Of a stretch of DNA of 64,000 nt, positions 33,455-44,017 are shown one piece after another. The position numbers and the translations under genes are program-made. The notes beneath the pieces are model-generated. The model saw only the letters and a list, made by a program, of their open reading frames with translations, was not told the DNA's origin and did no database searches. Numbering within the stretch: position 1 is the first letter of the stretch; each line of letters starts with the position of its first letter. The DNA is from Nostoc sp. UHCC 0302 (GTDB taxonomy: Bacteria > Cyanobacteriota > Cyanobacteriia > Cyanobacteriales > Nostocaceae), in contig NZ_CP151099.1 of NCBI RefSeq assembly GCF_038096175.1, forward strand, positions 6,302,001-6,366,000, given 5' to 3'.

Positions 33455-34367
33455 TCACCTGAGCAATAACAGTGCGGTGACGGGGACTGTTGCTGGTGAT
33501 AGTGGGAGTTTGGAAACCTGCCTCAACAATAGCTTGCTTAATGTCCAAGCTGAAATATTCATCAAAATATGGTTCAGTACTTTTGAGTAGTGTCAAAATG
33601 TAGGCTGGCATTTTTTTGTATATTTCAGATTGGGGATTCATGTCCATGATTGCTAAATTGCCACCCGGACGTAGTAGACGCCGCATTTCAGCAAAAATCT
33701 GTCTTGTTGCTGACTGAGGTAATTCGTGGCACATCAGAAAAATGGAAACTAAATCAAATGAGGCATTTGGTAGTCCAGTCGATTCCGCTTGGGCATGAAC
33801 CCAGTTAATTTTAGCTTGACGTTGTTGGGCGCGGTAGTTAGCAACGGCTAAGAAATAAGGAGATAAGTCTAAGCCTGTGATTTTAGCTTCGGGATAAATT
33901 TCTTGCAAGGCAAAGGTACTCAAACCAACGCTACACCCTACATCTAAGATATCTTGCGGCTCGTTGCCGATTTGGCTTTTCAGGATGTTGTGGTAGCTTT
34001 GGCGCAGCATTGGATCGCCTTGCACCTCAGCACCCTGCCAAATCTTAGCGTGGACAGCACGAGCGGCAGATTCTACCTCAAAAGCAGCTTGCCAGTTAAG
34101 ATTTCCAGTTTCGTAGGCATGGAATGAGGTGAGATAGTAATCAGGGTAGGAAAGCTGAAGATTTTGTACTTGAGCTAAATCAGCTTTCCAATCACGCGCT
34201 TGTAGTGTCTCGACTGCTTGTGTCCAAGGCACACCAATTTTTTCGGCGCGTTTAATCATCATTTGTCTAGCTTGATGCTTGGCTATGTTAGCTAAAGGCT
34301 TGATTGCCAATAAGCCATTTACCAAACGGACAGCTAAGTCAGGGGCAGTTTTTACAGCAGCGGTCAT
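33447..34367 (-). CDS. Class I SAM-dependent methyltransferase
   Basis: 306 residues. The SAM-binding motif I is ILDVGCSVGLSTF (~140-152), and TGLDLSPYFLAVA and LVSIFLMCHELPQ follow. It belongs to the methyltransferase-11/25 type and has a ~110-residue helical N-terminal extension. The substrate is unknown. It heads an operon with the PrsW-like protease. Confidence 0.87.
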   Translation of the reverse strand: MTAAVKTAPDLAVRLVNGLLAIKPLANIAKHQARQMMIKRAEKIGVPWTQAVETLQARDWKADLAQVQNLQLSYPDYYLTSFHAYETGNLNWQAAFEVESAARAVHAKIWQGAEVQGDPMLRQSYHNILKSQIGNEPQDILDVGCSVGLSTFALQEIYPEAKITGLDLSPYFLAVANYRAQQRQAKINWVHAQAESTGLPNASFDLVSIFLMCHELPQSATRQIFAEMRRLLRPGGNLAIMDMNPQSEIYKKMPAYILTLLKSTEPYFDEYFSLDIKQAIVEAGFQTPTITSNSPRHRTVIAQVSG

Positions 34368-34624
34368 AAATCAGTTTGCATTTAATAGCCTTTTCTACTT
34401 ATGACATACTTGCTGGAGGCTAGTCTACAAGGAAATTAAATTGGGTATAGGGCATGGGCATAGGACATGAAGCATCATTTATTTTGCCTACTTCTCAGTT
34501 CTGAATCCCAATCTCTAGTACCCAGTACTCAATCCCTTTAAAAGCAGCATCTATCTAAACAGAGATGGCAAAAATTTGAGTGTCATTTAAAAGAAGACTA
34601 CAACTAACTTCTCTATAGTCCAGT

Positions 34625-35053
34625 ATGATCAGAGTAAAAAGAAGAGCAAGCGGCTTTCTAAGAGATTTTCAGGAATTTGCCCTTAAAGGCAATGTAGTTG
34701 ACTTGGCGATCGCTGTGATCATTGGTACTGCTTTTGGCAGGATTATCACCTCCTTTGTTGAGGATGTGATCATGCCATTGATTAACCCTCTCGTTGGGTT
34801 GACTGGTAAAGACTGGAAAACAATCACCGTTGGCCCAGGAATTGCTATTGGCCACTTTCTCGGCTCAATAGTTGACTTTTTAATCATTGCCTTGATTTTA
34901 TTTATGGCAATTCGAGCCTTACAAAGATTCAAAAGACAAGAAGCCACCGATGACTCCCCATCAGATCCTAGCCTTGTAGTCCAGGAAAGGCTAATTGGTG
35001 CATTGGATAACCTGACAAATACCTTGGAATCTCGAAATAATCAAGTTTTGTAA
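34625..35053 (+). CDS. mscL: Large-conductance mechanosensitive channel
   Basis: 142 residues. The N-terminal amphipathic helix is GFLRDFQEFALKGNVVDLAIAV, leading to TM1 with the IGTAFGRII pore. TM2 is FLGSIVDFLIIALILFMAI, and a charged C-terminal bundle follows. It forms a homopentamer in the plasma membrane and opens on osmotic downshock. Length and order are typical. Confidence 0.95.
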   Translation: MIRVKRRASGFLRDFQEFALKGNVVDLAIAVIIGTAFGRIITSFVEDVIMPLINPLVGLTGKDWKTITVGPGIAIGHFLGSIVDFLIIALILFMAIRALQRFKRQEATDDSPSDPSLVVQERLIGALDNLTNTLESRNNQVL

Positions 35054-35295
35054 AAGGGAGTAGGGAGTGAGGGAGCATACTTCTCTATGAGAGGCTGCGC
35101 CCTAAGCGCAGCTATGCCGCAGGCTTTACGACTCCTTTCGGCTTCTCTACGAGACCAAGGCGTTAGCGAAGCTTTCGCTTTAGCGATACGCTCAAGGCAA
35201 GCCGCTCAGTAACCGGAGGAGCAGGGAGAAAATAACTTACTCTTGACTCAGCACGGGCTAAACGCCCCGCTTCCGCTAACAGTACTCCTAATGTC
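35054..35295. repeat. Composite dispersed repeats
   Basis: A dense set of GC-rich fold-back repeats (GCGCCCTAAGCGCAG; GCCGCAGGCTTTACGAC; GTTAGCGAAGCTTTCGCTTTAGCGATACGC) is followed at 35247-35280 by an inverted exact copy of the chlG-upstream repeat (7700-7733). No gene is seen. Confidence 0.75.
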
Positions 35296-36972
35296 CTACT
35301 TTCCAGTTTTTGGTTTAAGAGCTAACAACATTTCCAATTCACTGCTGGATTTATCGGGGCTAGTAGCAGTCAGACCAAGACCACGAATGGAACTTAGAAT
35401 GGCGTTGGCTTCAGGTGGAATGGGTTGACTAACTCCGGCAAAGCGATTTACTAGGGACACAGTTTTGTCCATATCCAGATAGAAGTAGCCTCCGTTGGGC
35501 TTTTGCAAAGAGGCAGTAACAGCTTTGAAGTTGTCGCTATTGTCAAGAGATGGAGTCTTGCGATCTGCGATCGCGTCACCAATGGGGCCACCAACAGCTA
35601 CAAATAAGGTATCTTGATCCAGCCAACCATGTGCCAATAAAGCTCCTTGTTGGGGAATTTGCCATTCAGTTACGTCTTTACCGCCGATATTTCTGTTGGC
35701 GATATTAATTTGTTGGGCTTTGGCGAGGGTATCCAATTTTGTGAAGGTGGCTTCCGCAGTTTTGCGATCGCTGGTGTCAAATACTAAAGCTCCGCCAACA
35801 CCAACACTCGCTAACACGCCTTGATTAGATGGAATCGCCGCAAAACCAAATTCACCATTCATCCACCCAAAAACTTCTTTATCTAAGTCAATATTGACTG
35901 ATTTGAGCTGTCCGCGTACCTGTTCAAGTGCTTGCTTAAAATCCGGATAATCTTTTGACTGTTCTACTATTGTTTGCCAGCCGCGGTTAATATCATTACC
36001 GCTCACTAGAGCCAATGTATCGAGCGGAAACTGCCCTACTATTTTTCCAGGACTTGTTTGATATTGGAATTTGTTCAGTTGCGGATCTAAATTGGCGATC
36101 GCTTTTAGGCGCACTCCTGCATCATCAACACCAATACCCGCCACCATCGATTTCACCTGTTTTAGTTGCGCCAAGGTTTGCGGGGGTAACTGCGTCGCCT
36201 GCGGATTAGCGGCTACTAGTTGCTGTACCAATTCTCCATAATTAGGTACATAAATCTGAGCTAAGGCGTTTTTGATATTTACACTTTTAGCAAGAATGCT
36301 ACTTGCGCCTTCTTTACTCGCAAAAGAGGGCTGCCCTTTATACGTATCAATAGTTTTTTCTACAGCTTGCTTTTCGGGAGAGAATACCACATGAGTATTA
36401 TTTAAAACTACACTATATGTCGGTTTACCTTTTTCTGTAGTTTCTATGATTTTTTGACCTTTGTAGTCAGATTCCTGAGTTTTGACTCCTTTTTGTTCTT
36501 TCAATTTTTTAGCAAAATCCAAGGCAGCAAGTTTATCTTTAATTCCCACGATCATTAAGATGTTGGGTTCTTGCTGTATAGAAGATGTACCTGAAGGCAG
36601 TTTCTGCTGCGCTGGTTTGGTTTGATTTGGTGGCAGTACAGCAATCATTACACCACCAACCCAAGGTTTAAGGTCTTTCTCATAAGAAATGTTACTTTCT
36701 TTGAACAAATCCTTATTAAAATCCTCTAAGCCTTTTGCTACTAACTTTTGTGCTTCTGGAGTGCCAAACTGCTGTAACTTTGCCCAAGCTTGCGGATCAG
36801 TGGTAATATAAGTTGCAATCAAAGCTGTGGAAGGCACTAACTTAGCACTTCCCAAAGCGCCTGAGCTATCCCCTGACGGGCCTTTCAAATACATATAAGC
36901 CGCTACACTTCCTGCGACAACTACAGCAGCACCTACAGCAGGAATTAAAAGCTTAGATTTACGTTCGGGCAT
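35296..36972 (-). CDS. DUF3352 domain protein, probably exported
   Basis: 558 residues. One N-terminal membrane segment (KLLIPAVGAAVVVAGSVAAYMYL) anchors or exports a large domain typical of cyanobacterial DUF3352 proteins. Segments include SAKLVPSTALIATYITTDPQAWAKL, FGFAAIPSNQGVLASVGVGGALVFDT and GGYFYLDMDKT near the C-terminus. The function of the family is unknown. It stands alone on the minus strand; 560 bp separate it from the diverging aminopeptidase gene. Confidence 0.83.
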   Translation of the reverse strand: MPERKSKLLIPAVGAAVVVAGSVAAYMYLKGPSGDSSGALGSAKLVPSTALIATYITTDPQAWAKLQQFGTPEAQKLVAKGLEDFNKDLFKESNISYEKDLKPWVGGVMIAVLPPNQTKPAQQKLPSGTSSIQQEPNILMIVGIKDKLAALDFAKKLKEQKGVKTQESDYKGQKIIETTEKGKPTYSVVLNNTHVVFSPEKQAVEKTIDTYKGQPSFASKEGASSILAKSVNIKNALAQIYVPNYGELVQQLVAANPQATQLPPQTLAQLKQVKSMVAGIGVDDAGVRLKAIANLDPQLNKFQYQTSPGKIVGQFPLDTLALVSGNDINRGWQTIVEQSKDYPDFKQALEQVRGQLKSVNIDLDKEVFGWMNGEFGFAAIPSNQGVLASVGVGGALVFDTSDRKTAEATFTKLDTLAKAQQINIANRNIGGKDVTEWQIPQQGALLAHGWLDQDTLFVAVGGPIGDAIADRKTPSLDNSDNFKAVTASLQKPNGGYFYLDMDKTVSLVNRFAGVSQPIPPEANAILSSIRGLGLTATSPDKSSSELEMLLALKPKTGK

Positions 36973-37533
36973 TTGTTGTTATCCTCTTTTTCTTAAATTC
37001 TCACCGACATTTATACAAGCGTCATTGTAGAGTTTTCGGATTTATTAATAATTTCTACTAATTGATCGGTATTTACTGATAAAATTAGTAATCCTACAAA
37101 CTAGCGGTGTGTAATTACTTTAAAAAATACTTCAACGGGATGAGGAGCGAATCCGCAAATGAGTGTTGTTCATCTCAAAAAAATAGCCCACTTAGCAGCA
37201 GCAAGCTATCCTAAGTTATATCAATAAATATTTAGGAGTATTTGTACTTAATAAAATTCTATCGAGGTGCAAGAGACTCTTGACTCGATGACAAAAGAGT
37301 GCAAAGTATCAGTTGACATAAAATCAAGATGATGCATGAGGGAAATGGAGAGAAGTCCGAGCAGAGGAAGCTACTGCTGGGAACTTTGGGAGAGATTGAT
37401 TAAAATCCCCCATCCTTAAAGGACAGTACTCGCCCCTATACGCCCTGTTGATTTGGGAAATACACCAGATACCGCTATAGTTTTTAACAACATCCAGCCA
37501 GACTTTTCAGGATTACAAGGTCAGTAAGGATCA
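36973..37533. other. 560-bp divergent intergenic region
   Basis: AT-rich, with no gene. A short open stretch just before the aminopeptidase (37442-37528) reads RPVDLGNTPDTAIVFNNIQP.. and then stops, perhaps a gene relic. Promoters for both flanking genes should be here but cannot be placed. Confidence 0.4.
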
Positions 37534-40131
37534 ATGTCGCAGTCTTATTTTGATACAGAGAATAACGGACACAAATCTTTTGAATTACCAGGGGCAAGAC
37601 CACACTACAATCCCGATCGCCCTGGGCAGGTAGAACATATTTTTCTAGATATTAGCTTGGATATTCCTAACCAAAGCTATGCAGGTAGTTGTAGCATTCG
37701 CCTTTTGCCAATTCGTAATGGCATTGACCGTTTGACTTTGGATGCTGTCAACCTGAATATCAAGTCTGTGCAAATAGACGAGGTACCGCAAAATTTTGAT
37801 TACGATGGAGAAAAGCTTGCCATCCAGCTTTCTGAAGCAACCGAAATTGGTAAACGCCTATTAATTGCGATCGCCTACTCGGTAACAAAACCACAGCGCG
37901 GTATTTACTTTATTCAACCAGACAAACACTACCCAAACAAGCCCACCCAAGTCTGGACTCAAGGAGAAGACGAAGACTCTCGCTTCTGGTTTCCCTGCTT
38001 TGACTATCCAGGACAACTATCTACTTCCGAAATTCGTGTCCGCGTCCCCAAAGCCCTAATTGCCATTTCTAATGGTGAACTGATTGACACTACAGAAGAG
38101 GGTAATGACAAAATCTACCATTGGTCGCAGCAGCAAGTTCATCCTAGCTACTTAATGGCTCTGGCAGTTGGTGACTTTGCCGAAATTCAGGATGAGTGGA
38201 AAGGCAAACCTGTCACCTACTACGTAGAGAAGGGACGAGAGGAAGATGCCAAGCGCAGCATGGGCAAAACTCCCCGCATGATCGAATTTTTGAGTGAAAA
38301 GTATGGTTACCCCTATGCTTTCCCGAAATACGCCCAAGTGTGTGTCGATGACTTCATCTTTGGGGGAATGGAGAATACCTCTGCCACTTTATTAACAGAT
38401 AGATGTTTGCTGGATGAACGCGCTGCTTTGGATAACCGCAATACCGAAAGTTTAGTGGTTCACGAACTAGCGCACCAGTGGTTTGGTGATTTAGTGATCA
38501 TTAAACATTGGTCTCATGCTTGGATTAAGGAAGGAATGGCTTCTTACTCTGAGGTGATGTGGACAGAACATGAATATAGTTCACAAGAAGCAGATTACTA
38601 TCGTTTGCTAGAAGCTCGTCGTTATTTGGCAGAAGATAGCAGTCGCTACCGCCGTCCGATGGTGACACACGTTTACCGTGAAGCTATTGAACTTTACGAT
38701 CGCCATATCTACGAAAAAGGCTCTTGTGTTTATCACATGATTCGGGCCCAATTGGGAGATGAACTGTTTTGGCAGGCAATCCAAACATTTGTGCAGGATA
38801 ATGCCCACAAAACTGTAGAGACAGTAGACTTACTCAGGGCAATTGAAAAAGCTACCGGACGTAATCTATTGTTCCTTTTCGACCAGTACGTTTATCGCGG
38901 TGGTCATCCCGATTTTAAAGTTGCTTACTCTTGGGATGGGGATGCTAATTTAGCGAAAGTAACAGTAACCCAAACCCAAGCAGCAGAAACTAACAATGGC
39001 AGTAAAGATTTATTTGATCTGAAAATACCCATTGGTTTTGGCTATACGCAAAATGAAGAACCAACGAAACTTAAAACTTTCACAGTACGAGTGAATGAAC
39101 GCGAACAAAGTTTCTATTTCCCACTCGAAAATAAGCCCAAATTTATCAGTTTTGATGTAGGGAATAACTCTCTTAAAACAGTTTCTTTGGAGTATCCATT
39201 ACCGGAGTTAAAAGCACAGCTAGAATTTGATCCCAATCCTATTTCACGTATCTATGCAGCCGAAGCTCTGGCGAAAAAAGGTGGATTAGAAGCAACGCAA
39301 GTATTGTCTATGTCACTAAAGAAAGACCCATTTTGGGGTGTGCGTGTGGAAGTGGCAAAACAATTAGCCCAAATCAATTTAGACCAAGCTTTTGATGGGT
39401 TAATTCCTGGATTGAAAGATAAAAATTCCTACGTAAGAAGGGCTGTAGTAGAAGCACTTGCTCAAATTAAAACCAATGAAAGCTATAAAGCTATCAGAGG
39501 TGTCGTACAGAAAGGCGATCCCAGCTACTATGTGGAAGCAGCAGCAACCCGTGTAATTGGGGCGATCGCATCTGCGAACTTGGAAGAGAAATCCAAGGAA
39601 GACAAAGTGTTAAAGCTGCTGAAATCCGTCTTGGAAGAAAAGGCGGGTTGGAATGAAGTAGTGCGGAGTGGTGCAGTTGCTGGTTTAGCTGAACTAAAAA
39701 CTTCGGAAGCAGCTTTAAATCTACTCCTGGAATATACCAAACTCGGTGTACCACAACCTCTACGTCTAGCTGCAATTCGCGCTTTAGGAAACATTTCTGT
39801 CGGTCAAAGTGCGCTCAATTTGGAACGGATTCTAGAAAGATTAACAGAACTAGCGAAAGAAACCTTCTTTTTAAACCAAGTGGCGGTAGCAGCATCACTA
39901 GGGCAAATGGAAACTCCCAAAGCCGCAGGAATTTTGCGATCGCTAGCTGATCAAACAGCAGATGGGCGTGTACGTCGCTATGCTGAAGAAGAAATTTCTA
40001 GAGTACAAAAGAACATTGGCTCAGAAAAAACACTACGTCAATTGCGTGAGGAATTTGACCAACTCAAACAACAAAACCAGGAATTGAGAAGCCGTTTAGA
40101 GAACTTGGAAGCAAAATCTAAGCAGCACTAA
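37534..40131 (+). CDS. M1-family aminopeptidase with HEAT-like repeats
   Basis: 865 residues. The N-terminal beta-sandwich begins FELPGARPHYNPDRPGQVEHI. The catalytic domain contains GGMEN (exopeptidase motif) and HELAHQWFGDLV (HExxH), with the third zinc ligand E in WIKEGMASYSE. Residues ~555-820 are HEAT-like helical repeats (YAAEALAKKGG; VRRAVVEALAQI; LRLAAIRALGNI), and the last ~35 residues form a coiled coil. It trims N-terminal amino acids from peptides. Cyanobacterial M1 enzymes with this repeat tail are common; their partner is unknown. Confidence 0.9.
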   Translation: MSQSYFDTENNGHKSFELPGARPHYNPDRPGQVEHIFLDISLDIPNQSYAGSCSIRLLPIRNGIDRLTLDAVNLNIKSVQIDEVPQNFDYDGEKLAIQLSEATEIGKRLLIAIAYSVTKPQRGIYFIQPDKHYPNKPTQVWTQGEDEDSRFWFPCFDYPGQLSTSEIRVRVPKALIAISNGELIDTTEEGNDKIYHWSQQQVHPSYLMALAVGDFAEIQDEWKGKPVTYYVEKGREEDAKRSMGKTPRMIEFLSEKYGYPYAFPKYAQVCVDDFIFGGMENTSATLLTDRCLLDERAALDNRNTESLVVHELAHQWFGDLVIIKHWSHAWIKEGMASYSEVMWTEHEYSSQEADYYRLLEARRYLAEDSSRYRRPMVTHVYREAIELYDRHIYEKGSCVYHMIRAQLGDELFWQAIQTFVQDNAHKTVETVDLLRAIEKATGRNLLFLFDQYVYRGGHPDFKVAYSWDGDANLAKVTVTQTQAAETNNGSKDLFDLKIPIGFGYTQNEEPTKLKTFTVRVNEREQSFYFPLENKPKFISFDVGNNSLKTVSLEYPLPELKAQLEFDPNPISRIYAAEALAKKGGLEATQVLSMSLKKDPFWGVRVEVAKQLAQINLDQAFDGLIPGLKDKNSYVRRAVVEALAQIKTNESYKAIRGVVQKGDPSYYVEAAATRVIGAIASANLEEKSKEDKVLKLLKSVLEEKAGWNEVVRSGAVAGLAELKTSEAALNLLLEYTKLGVPQPLRLAAIRALGNISVGQSALNLERILERLTELAKETFFLNQVAVAASLGQMETPKAAGILRSLADQTADGRVRRYAEEEISRVQKNIGSEKTLRQLREEFDQLKQQNQELRSRLENLEAKSKQH

Positions 40132-41420
40132 ACTATAAAATAGATAGGCGTAATTAAAAATATAACTTTGCTAATTGGTAATAACTTAATCATAATTATC
40201 AGTTACCAAAGTTATACTTTTCGCCGACTTCTATTTGATAAATTATACAATTTTGAAAAAAGAATGCAACATTATAGACGTTGCATCGCAACTTCTATAC
40301 CGGGGAATTTGTTGCAATCATTAATTAAATCAGTATTAGTAATAATAAAGTCAATACTAAAAGTATAACTTGTGCATTAAAGTTTATAAATTCCAAGATA
40401 ATTTTTATTATTCACTGTTTAGCAGAAGTTATACTAATCTTAAAAAAGAATGTGACAAATAAACCATCTGTAGAGACGCGATGAATCGCGTCTTCACCCA
40501 AGGATGTGTTGCAATCATTAAATTGAATTGGTATTAATTTTATAAATATAGCAATCCTAAATGAGTTGTAAAAAAATTCACCCCCCGGCTAACGCCGTCC
40601 CCCCTTACCAAAGGGGGACTACAGGGGGGTCGCAACAACCTCAAATTTTCACAAATGATTTAGGACTGCTATATAATCCTACAATCAAATACTGTTACAT
40701 ACTGATTAATTTAATGAGAATCCTATGTTTAAGTCAGTAAATATAATTAAGCTGAAAATATTTTGTTGTTTATAGTTTGCACTTAAGCGTTAAAGGGCAA
40801 ATTATAAACTTTAATTTATTTTTGCCTATTTACTTTTATGTAAAATACAATACTTACCAATAGATTTTTCCTGGTACGTAGTAAAAAAAGTTTCATTTTA
40901 GGATTTTCATTACATCCAACTTTTGGTTTACTTAAGACATAAAACTCTTTATTTGCAAGCGCTTAAGCTTTTTAGTTTAGTAGCAGGCTAGTTATGTATT
41001 TATTATTAAATAGTTAAATTTAGTACACGCAGTATTTAATTTTATAGATGATATCTATCTTTAGAAATACAACAAATTGAAGAGGTAATTAAATTCTGAT
41101 GTAGCTAAAACAATGATTACCTCTGTCTTTGTTGAACGTAAGTTTGACGAATCAAAGCCGAAAGGCTTCTCTAAAAATAATTCCTAAATTTATCTCGCAT
41201 ATGTAGTGCCATAAGATACTTTACTGAGAATTTTCTCAATAAATTAGCCTTTTGTCGAAAAATGTGCGATGTCTGACTACAAGCCTTTCTTCTATTGGAG
41301 ACCAAGGCGAAAGAAAAGCATTTTGCAAAAGTTTGAGAGCTATTTGGCTCGTCAAACTCACGTTGTTGACGGTGGAAATACATTTGAGTTTTTGCACGCA
41401 AGTTGTGTAGGGTTGTCTTA
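40132..41420. other. 1.29-kb gap: repeats only
   Basis: Highly AT-rich. It contains two similar blocks (TTGTTGCAATCATTAATTAAATCAGTATTA near 40310; GTGTTGCAATCATTAAATTGAATTGG near 40506), the palindromic repeat at 40470-40494 and the MITE-like element at 40547-40673. The minus-strand frame at 41171-41401 shows no family or ribosome site. This region should hold the promoter of the exopolysaccharide cluster. Confidence 0.55.
40547..40673. mobile_element. MITE-like element 3 (127 bp)
   Basis: Terminal inverted repeats TATAGCA(A/G)TCCTAAAT, extending with mismatches to about 23 bp, bound a non-coding segment. The inside folds around CCCCCC..GGGGGG (CGTCCCCCCTTACC / AAGGGGGAC). Confidence 0.7.
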
Positions 41421-42620
41421 ATGCGTAAACCTGTTCTAACGATTTTTTACCAATTCAATCCTTGGAACACTACTATTGGAGGAATTCAGACACTAATCAA
41501 GACATTTATTAAGTACGCACCTGAAGAAATTGAGGTGCGGCTTGTAGGAACTGGAGATGATAAGTTTCAGCATAAGTTGAAGTGGCAAGCAGCAGAAGTT
41601 GCAGGTAGAGAGATTAGTTTTCTACCTTTATTTTCCTTGAAAAATGATAATTTTAGAAGTTTAATACCTACCACATTTAAATATACGGCTGCTCTTTTAG
41701 GACGTTACTTAGCTTCAGATTTTATGCACTTTCATCGGCTGGAACCAAGCTTAGCAGCCTGGAATTGGCAGGGTGAGAAAACTCTATTTATCCATAATGA
41801 CATTCACACGCAGATGCAAGCCGCTGGTGATCAAAAAGCGATTCTGTGGCGAAGATTTCCAGGAGCATATTTCGCCTTAGAAAGTTTATTAGTTCGCCAG
41901 TTTAGCCAAATTCTTTCATGCAATACCGATGCCGCAGAATTTTACAAACAACGTTACCCCAACGTGCAAGACAGGGTTGCATACATCAAAAATTCGTTTG
42001 ACAACGAAATTTTTTACCCTTTAAGTCAAGCACAACGGCAAGCTCAACGGCAGGAACTGGCTATTAAATTAGGTCTGGATGAGGAAACACGTTTTATTCT
42101 ATTTGCTGGACGCTTGCATCCACAAAAAGATCCAATATTATTAGTACGTGGGTTTGCTGCTTTGAATCAACCGCACACTCATTTACTGATAGCAGGTGAT
42201 GGGGAGTTAGCAACAGAAATACGCGTGGAAATTGGTCGGTTAGGATTGTCGAGTCAAGTGACGATGTTAGGAGCAGTTGCAATAGAAGAACTGGCAAAGT
42301 TACATCGAATATGCGATGTCTTTGTTCTATCCAGTGCATATGAAGGTCTACCTTTAGTAGTTCTGGAAGCGCTAGCTAGTGGAACGCCGATAGTAACGAC
42401 TAAATGCGGTGAAACTCCAAAGCTATTAGCTGCTGATAGTGGAATTGTATGTGAACAACGTACACCAGAGTCAATAGCAAATGCTTTGCGCCAAATCATA
42501 TTGCATCCTGAAGATTATCCAAGTGCGTCTTGCATAGGAACTGCATACCCCTATGCTGCTTGTACTGTTATCAGAGATATCTACAGCAAAATGCTAAGTC
42601 GTTGGAAGTTTGGGGACTAG
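41421..42620 (+). CDS. Glycosyltransferase family 4, exopolysaccharide cluster
   Basis: About 399 residues, GT-B fold. The nucleotide-sugar half carries LFAGRLHPQKDPILLVRGF and the E-x7-E region VLSSAYEGLPLVVLEALASGTPIV. It starts at ATG 41421 (MRKPVLTIFYQF), about 9 nt after AGGG; a TTG at 41403 is less likely. First gene of an eight-gene plus-strand cluster. Confidence 0.86.
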   Translation: MRKPVLTIFYQFNPWNTTIGGIQTLIKTFIKYAPEEIEVRLVGTGDDKFQHKLKWQAAEVAGREISFLPLFSLKNDNFRSLIPTTFKYTAALLGRYLASDFMHFHRLEPSLAAWNWQGEKTLFIHNDIHTQMQAAGDQKAILWRRFPGAYFALESLLVRQFSQILSCNTDAAEFYKQRYPNVQDRVAYIKNSFDNEIFYPLSQAQRQAQRQELAIKLGLDEETRFILFAGRLHPQKDPILLVRGFAALNQPHTHLLIAGDGELATEIRVEIGRLGLSSQVTMLGAVAIEELAKLHRICDVFVLSSAYEGLPLVVLEALASGTPIVTTKCGETPKLLAADSGIVCEQRTPESIANALRQIILHPEDYPSASCIGTAYPYAACTVIRDIYSKMLSRWKFGD

Positions 42621-42747
42621 GGATTGGGTATTGGGGACTGGGGACTAGGGAGATGGGGAAGTACTAAGAGAATAACTTATACCCAATCCCTAATCTTGCA
42701 TGAAGCGCCTTGACTTGATAAACCATCTTCATAAATAACTGATTGCC

Positions 42748-43944
42748 ATGAAAATAGCCGTGATTGGTGCGAAAGGTTTGCCTCCTAAACAAGGAGGAAT
42801 TGAGCATTATTGTGCAGAAGTATATCCTCGTATGGTCGCGCTGGGTCATCGTGTTGATTTATATGCCCGGTCTTCTTATACAAACTCTTCTTGGTTTGAC
42901 CATTATGACTTTTGGGGTGTACGAGTTGTTTCTTTACCTAGTAGAAATTGGCGCGGACTAGATGCTTTTATTGCCTCAGCACTAGGAGCGATCGCTGCTT
43001 GTGGGCAGCAATATGATATAGTTCATTTTCACGCTCTTGGCCCATCTTTATTTACTTTTTTACCAAGAATTACTACCTCTGCAAAGGTTGTAGTCACCTG
43101 TCAGGGATTAGACTGGCAACGCGCTAAGTGGGGCAATTTTTCTAGTCGGCTGATTCACATGGGGGAGAAGACGGCAGTACGCTGCGCCCACGGGCTAATT
43201 GTAGTATCAAAAGACCTAAAATCTTACTTTCTCCAAACCTATAATCGCGATACAGTCTACATTCCCAACGCTCCCGCTAGCTACGCAGGGTCTGACCCTA
43301 ACTTTGCGTACGCTAGTTCCCTTGGTTTAACACAGGGGCGCTACATTCTATTTGTAGGCAGACTTGTACCAGAAAAGCGTCCTGATTTGCTTTTAGAAGC
43401 CTTCTGTGCGCTGAAACCAGCAGGGTGGAAACTGGTCTTAGCCGGAGGTGTCAGTGATACTAGAGCATTCAGCAGCAAGCTATTAGAAACAGTTGCTAGT
43501 CATCCAAATATTGTATTTGCAGGGGAACTCCAAGGAAATCGTCTGTGGGAGATTGTACGAGGAGCAGGCTTGTTTGTCCTTCCTTCTGATGTCGAGGGGC
43601 TACCTCTGGCAATGTTAGAGGCGATGCGGGAAGGTATACCGGTGCTGGCTAGCGATATCTCACCCCACCAACAATTGATTAATAGTAGGCGGGGAATGCT
43701 TTTTGAAGCTGGAAATGTAGACTCCTGTATTCGTTCTCTAGACTGGGCGATTAATCACCCAACTGAAATAGCAGCAATGGCTGAAAATGCACAAAAATAC
43801 GTGCAGCTTCACTATAGTTGGGAGCAAATTACTTCTGAAACTCTAAAACTATATACGACAGTTTTGAATTCGCCTGAGCCAGTAAGTGTGTCTGAGCCTA
43901 CTTTCAGCAGAGTTCCTGGGTTTGTCACCAAAAAAGAAATGTAG
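42748..43944 (+). CDS. Glycosyltransferase family 4, rhamnosyltransferase-like
   Basis: 398 residues. The N-terminus MKIAVIGAKGLPPKQGGIEHY is typical of a GT4 subgroup with rhamnosyltransferases. The C-terminal half has LFVGRLVPEKRPDLLLEAF and LPSDVEGLPLAMLEAMREGIPVL. It transfers a sugar during assembly of the repeat unit. Donor and acceptor are unknown. 127 bp after the first cluster gene. Confidence 0.86.
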   Translation: MKIAVIGAKGLPPKQGGIEHYCAEVYPRMVALGHRVDLYARSSYTNSSWFDHYDFWGVRVVSLPSRNWRGLDAFIASALGAIAACGQQYDIVHFHALGPSLFTFLPRITTSAKVVVTCQGLDWQRAKWGNFSSRLIHMGEKTAVRCAHGLIVVSKDLKSYFLQTYNRDTVYIPNAPASYAGSDPNFAYASSLGLTQGRYILFVGRLVPEKRPDLLLEAFCALKPAGWKLVLAGGVSDTRAFSSKLLETVASHPNIVFAGELQGNRLWEIVRGAGLFVLPSDVEGLPLAMLEAMREGIPVLASDISPHQQLINSRRGMLFEAGNVDSCIRSLDWAINHPTEIAAMAENAQKYVQLHYSWEQITSETLKLYTTVLNSPEPVSVSEPTFSRVPGFVTKKEM

Positions 43945-44017
43945 TTTGAGATTTGTTAAAAACCTGACCACTGTCAAATAACTCTATTAACCACCTAAAG
44001 AAACAAAGGTATATGTA

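Noticed and set aside
37442-37528. Possible gene remnant (RPVDLGNTPDTAIVFNNIQP) before the aminopeptidase gene.
   Set aside because: Single short open stretch, no family recognised, no start.
41171-41401. A 76-codon minus-strand frame upstream of the exopolysaccharide cluster.
   Set aside because: Arg/Lys/Phe-rich product without family, starts inside the promoter area of the diverging gene, no ribosome site.
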